This document shows, piece by piece, positions 6,035 to 7,472 of a stretch of DNA of 7,472 nucleotides. Position 1 is the stretch's first letter; every line of letters starts with the position of its first letter. The translations under genes were made by a program, and so were the position numbers. Origin of the DNA: Acidobacteriota bacterium (GTDB lineage Bacteria; Acidobacteriota; Terriglobia; UBA7540); assembly GCA_021780055.1 (NCBI GenBank), contig JAJXZM010000032.1, forward strand, positions 1 to 7,472, in the 5' to 3' direction. A model generated the notes under the pieces. That model did no database searches. It had not been told where the DNA came from and was given only the letters and a program-made list of their open reading frames with translations.

Positions 6035-7174
6035 GAGTATCGTGTCAGACGATTCCCGTGCGGTGTCCCGTTCCGTTTTGCCCCGTGTCTTGCGGCCTGC
6101 CTGTCGCAGCGCCGAGTGGATGGAAAGGAACTCGCCCACATTGTCCAAAGTCAGCAGCCCAACCAACCGTCCATCCTGCACGACCGGAAGCGAGCGGCAA
6201 TTGCATTCCCGAATCATAACCAGAGCCTGCTCCAGCCGCAAGCGTGGATCGACGGTGGCAATGTCGCGGCGCATGCAGTCCCGCACTCGCAGGTCCGGTC
6301 CGCCCTGCGCAAGGCCCTTGGTCATGTCCTCGCGGGTGAGCATGCCCAGAACGTGGTCGCCGAAGACGACCGGGAAGTCTTCGCGCCATCCCGCCAAAAT
6401 GTGCCCGGCTGCGTCGGCCAGTGTGTCGTCCGGGCGAAGCGTGTGAAAATCACGCAACATCACATGCTGCACGGGGATATCGCCCACCGAAATGTGCATC
6501 CTGGCTGCAGAGGCTTCCTGTTCCGCGCCACTCCACACAAACAGCGCAATAAAGATCAGGAAGGGGTCGCTGAAGAGACCGGCCAGGCCAAAAATGCAGG
6601 CAATGCCCTGGCCGATGCGGGCGGAAATCCGCGTGGCCCGTCCGAACTCAAGCCGCCGGGCCAGCAGTGAGCGCAAAACCCGGCCGCCGTCCATGGGAAA
6701 CGCCGGGATCATGTTGAACGCAACCAGCCAGAGATTGACGATCATCAGCTTGTTCAGAAAATTCCCGCCGAACCACTCGAACTGCCCGAAACTGATTCCT
6801 CCTCCGGCCGACACGATCACCACGTAGAGCAAGGCGGCGATGCCGACGTTTACTGCCGGACCGGCAAGCGCAACCCAGAGCTCCTGCATGGGATCGTCAG
6901 GCATACGCTCAAGCCGTGCCAGGCCTCCGATGGGGAGCAGCGTGATGTCGCGCGTCCGGACGCCAAAACGGTGGGCCGCCAGAGCGTGGCCAAGCTCGTG
7001 CAGCGTGATGCAGCCAAAAATGACCAGAACAAACACAGCTCCATAGAGCGCTGTGATGAGGTTGTGCCCATGCGACCAGTTCATGAAAAGGATAAAGAAG
7101 ATGAGGACCCAGAAAGTCACATGAACGTAGAGGCCGATTCCTGCTACCTCTCCGATTTTCCAAGACCAACGCAT
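6032..7174 (-). CDS. Site-2 protease family (M50) intramembrane metalloprotease with two CBS domains
   Basis: A 380-residue polytopic membrane protein. The zinc motif HELGH is at 59-63 within a membrane segment. The second S2P motif is NMIPAFPMDGGR (154-165), whose D162 should complete the zinc site. LAGPAVNV (103-110) is the conserved inter-motif segment. Hydrophobic segments lie at about 15-31, 42-58, 105-123, 143-157 and 190-214. Two cytoplasmic CBS domains follow at about 232-290 and 296-352, with typical FPVV...GMLTREDM and SLPVVQDGRLVGLLTLDNV. This is the arrangement of the group III site-2 proteases with C-terminal CBS pairs, which cleave membrane-bound regulators or signal remnants and may sense adenosine nucleotides through CBS. 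A basic tail (360-380) ends the protein. ATG 7174 has only a weak GGA 3 nt upstream, but the MRWSWKIGEVAGI start fits the family. It is coupled to the downstream oxidoreductase by a 1-base overlap. The substrate is not evident from neighbours. Confidence 0.9.
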   Translation of the reverse strand: MRWSWKIGEVAGIGLYVHVTFWVLIFFILFMNWSHGHNLITALYGAVFVLVIFGCITLHELGHALAAHRFGVRTRDITLLPIGGLARLERMPDDPMQELWVALAGPAVNVGIAALLYVVIVSAGGGISFGQFEWFGGNFLNKLMIVNLWLVAFNMIPAFPMDGGRVLRSLLARRLEFGRATRISARIGQGIACIFGLAGLFSDPFLIFIALFVWSGAEQEASAARMHISVGDIPVQHVMLRDFHTLRPDDTLADAAGHILAGWREDFPVVFGDHVLGMLTREDMTKGLAQGGPDLRVRDCMRRDIATVDPRLRLEQALVMIRECNCRSLPVVQDGRLVGLLTLDNVGEFLSIHSALRQAGRKTRGKTERDTARESSDTIL

Positions 7175-7213
7175 ATTTCCGTACTTGTATGAAAAAGACT
7201 GGTCAGATCATCG

Positions 7214-7259
7214 GCAGCGGCGAGTCTACCTCGCCTTGGCGGCAATAAACCGCCGCTGC
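7214..7259 (-). promoter_or_regulatory. Three-way-junction inverted repeat in the protease leader
   Basis: An outer perfect stem GCAGC (7214-7218) with GCTGC (7255-7259) encloses two hairpins. The first is GGCGAG/CTCGCC (7219-7224 with 7230-7235, 5-nt loop). The second is GGCGG/CCGCC (7238-7242 with 7250-7254), which gains a sixth G-U pair in minus-strand RNA. Only two unpaired bases separate them, and none lie at the outer junction. The left end is 39 nt from the protease start. No T-run follows, so it is not a plain terminator. Whether it is an RNA element, a processing site or a dispersed extragenic repeat is unknown. Confidence 0.4.
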
Positions 7260-7287
7260 TGCGCGCAATCCCTTCGTAACGTTAACA

Positions 7288-7308
7288 TTGCCGGGCGGCC
7301 TGCGGCAA
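7288..7308 (-). promoter_or_regulatory. GC-rich hairpin downstream of the GH30 gene
   Basis: TTGCCG (7288-7293) and CGGCAA (7303-7308) form a perfect 6-bp stem with a 9-nt loop, starting 25 nt after the GH30 stop in the minus direction. It lacks a following T-run. It could stabilise a 3' end or help a factor-dependent stop, but could also be chance in GC-rich DNA. Confidence 0.25.
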
Positions 7309-7333
7309 GCAATGGTTGACAATTCTCCTTCAC

Positions 7334-7472
7334 TCACCACACCAGTGTTGTGATCGAGTCCGGCGGCAGAGCCAGGTTCAGCGCGCGAGATGCCAGCGTG
7401 CATTGGACGTTCTGTTCAAGACCGGTGTTGGTCAGCACCAGCACGCTGCTGCCATCCGGGTTCGCGGCGGCA
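7334..7472 (-). CDS. C-terminal end of a GH30-type glucosidase (glucosylceramidase family)
   Basis: The last 45 codons of a minus-strand gene that enters from the right edge and stops with TGA at 7336-7334. The translation AAANPDGSSVLVLTNTGLEQ followed by ...LNLALPPDSITTLVW is the C-terminal beta-sandwich strand set of GH30 enzymes. In these, 'NPDGS-VLV-N...' and a final 'LP--S--TLVW' before the stop are characteristic. Family members hydrolyse beta-glucosides or related beta-linkages and are usually secreted. The catalytic glutamates and any signal peptide are outside the window, so activity cannot be judged. Other glycoside hydrolases with a similar terminal sandwich (GH39, GH51) are possible. 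It lies 159 nt upstream of the protease on the same strand. Confidence 0.72.
   Translation of the reverse strand, partial: AAANPDGSSVLVLTNTGLEQNVQCTLASRALNLALPPDSITTLVW

Noticed and set aside
6026..6670. 214-codon open frame on the plus strand
   Set aside because: It is antisense to the CBS domains and last membrane segment of the protease, and shows no domain of its own.
7316..7321. Perfect TTGACA -35 box on the plus strand
   Set aside because: No -10-like hexamer lies 15-19 nt downstream, and it would fire into the antisense of the GH30 end.

Overview
The window looks like a piece of a moderately GC-rich bacterial chromosome. My best guess is Acidobacteriota of the soil 'Terriglobia/Solibacter' type. 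That is inference from protein style: small exported proteins of unknown function, sugar-active enzymes, a site-2 protease with CBS domains, and a single-domain Old-Yellow-Enzyme. No rRNA or other marker gene supports it. I see no mobile element, CRISPR array, tRNA or phage signal.

Layout, left to right. Positions 1-162 (minus) hold the first 54 codons of a trehalose synthase / maltosyltransferase-type GH13 enzyme (treS-like) that runs off the left edge. A divergent intergenic region (163-418) contains two tandem perfect hairpins and two AT-rich palindromes. Three plus-strand genes follow, each with its own gap of about 160-190 nt: an exported LolA-like protein (419-1276), a HAD-superfamily hydrolase with an enlarged cap (1440-2327), and an exported protein with a possible degenerate VWA-like domain (2521-3738). 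The plus block meets a minus-strand block tail to tail at 3738/3772.

Read in its own direction, the minus block starts with the C-terminal end of a GH30-like glucosidase (7334-7472, running off the right edge). Next come an M50 site-2 protease with two CBS domains (6032-7174) and an NADH:flavin oxidoreductase of the OYE family (4557-6032). The last gene is a membrane-anchored small protein with beta-type repeats (3772-4422). The protease stop and the oxidoreductase start share one base (TAGTG), so those two are very probably one translationally coupled unit. The spacer between the GH30 end and the protease holds several GC-rich hairpins, including one set that can close into a three-way junction.

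The genes do not form one obvious pathway. TreS and GH30 point to alpha- and beta-glucoside metabolism at the two edges, and the HAD enzyme could act on a phosphorylated metabolite. The protease plus oxidoreductase pair is the most suggestive functional link. I do not see a convincing new defence or mobile system. The items most worth a second look are the protease-OYE coupling, the altered cysteine motif in the OYE protein, and the structured leaders in front of treS and the protease.
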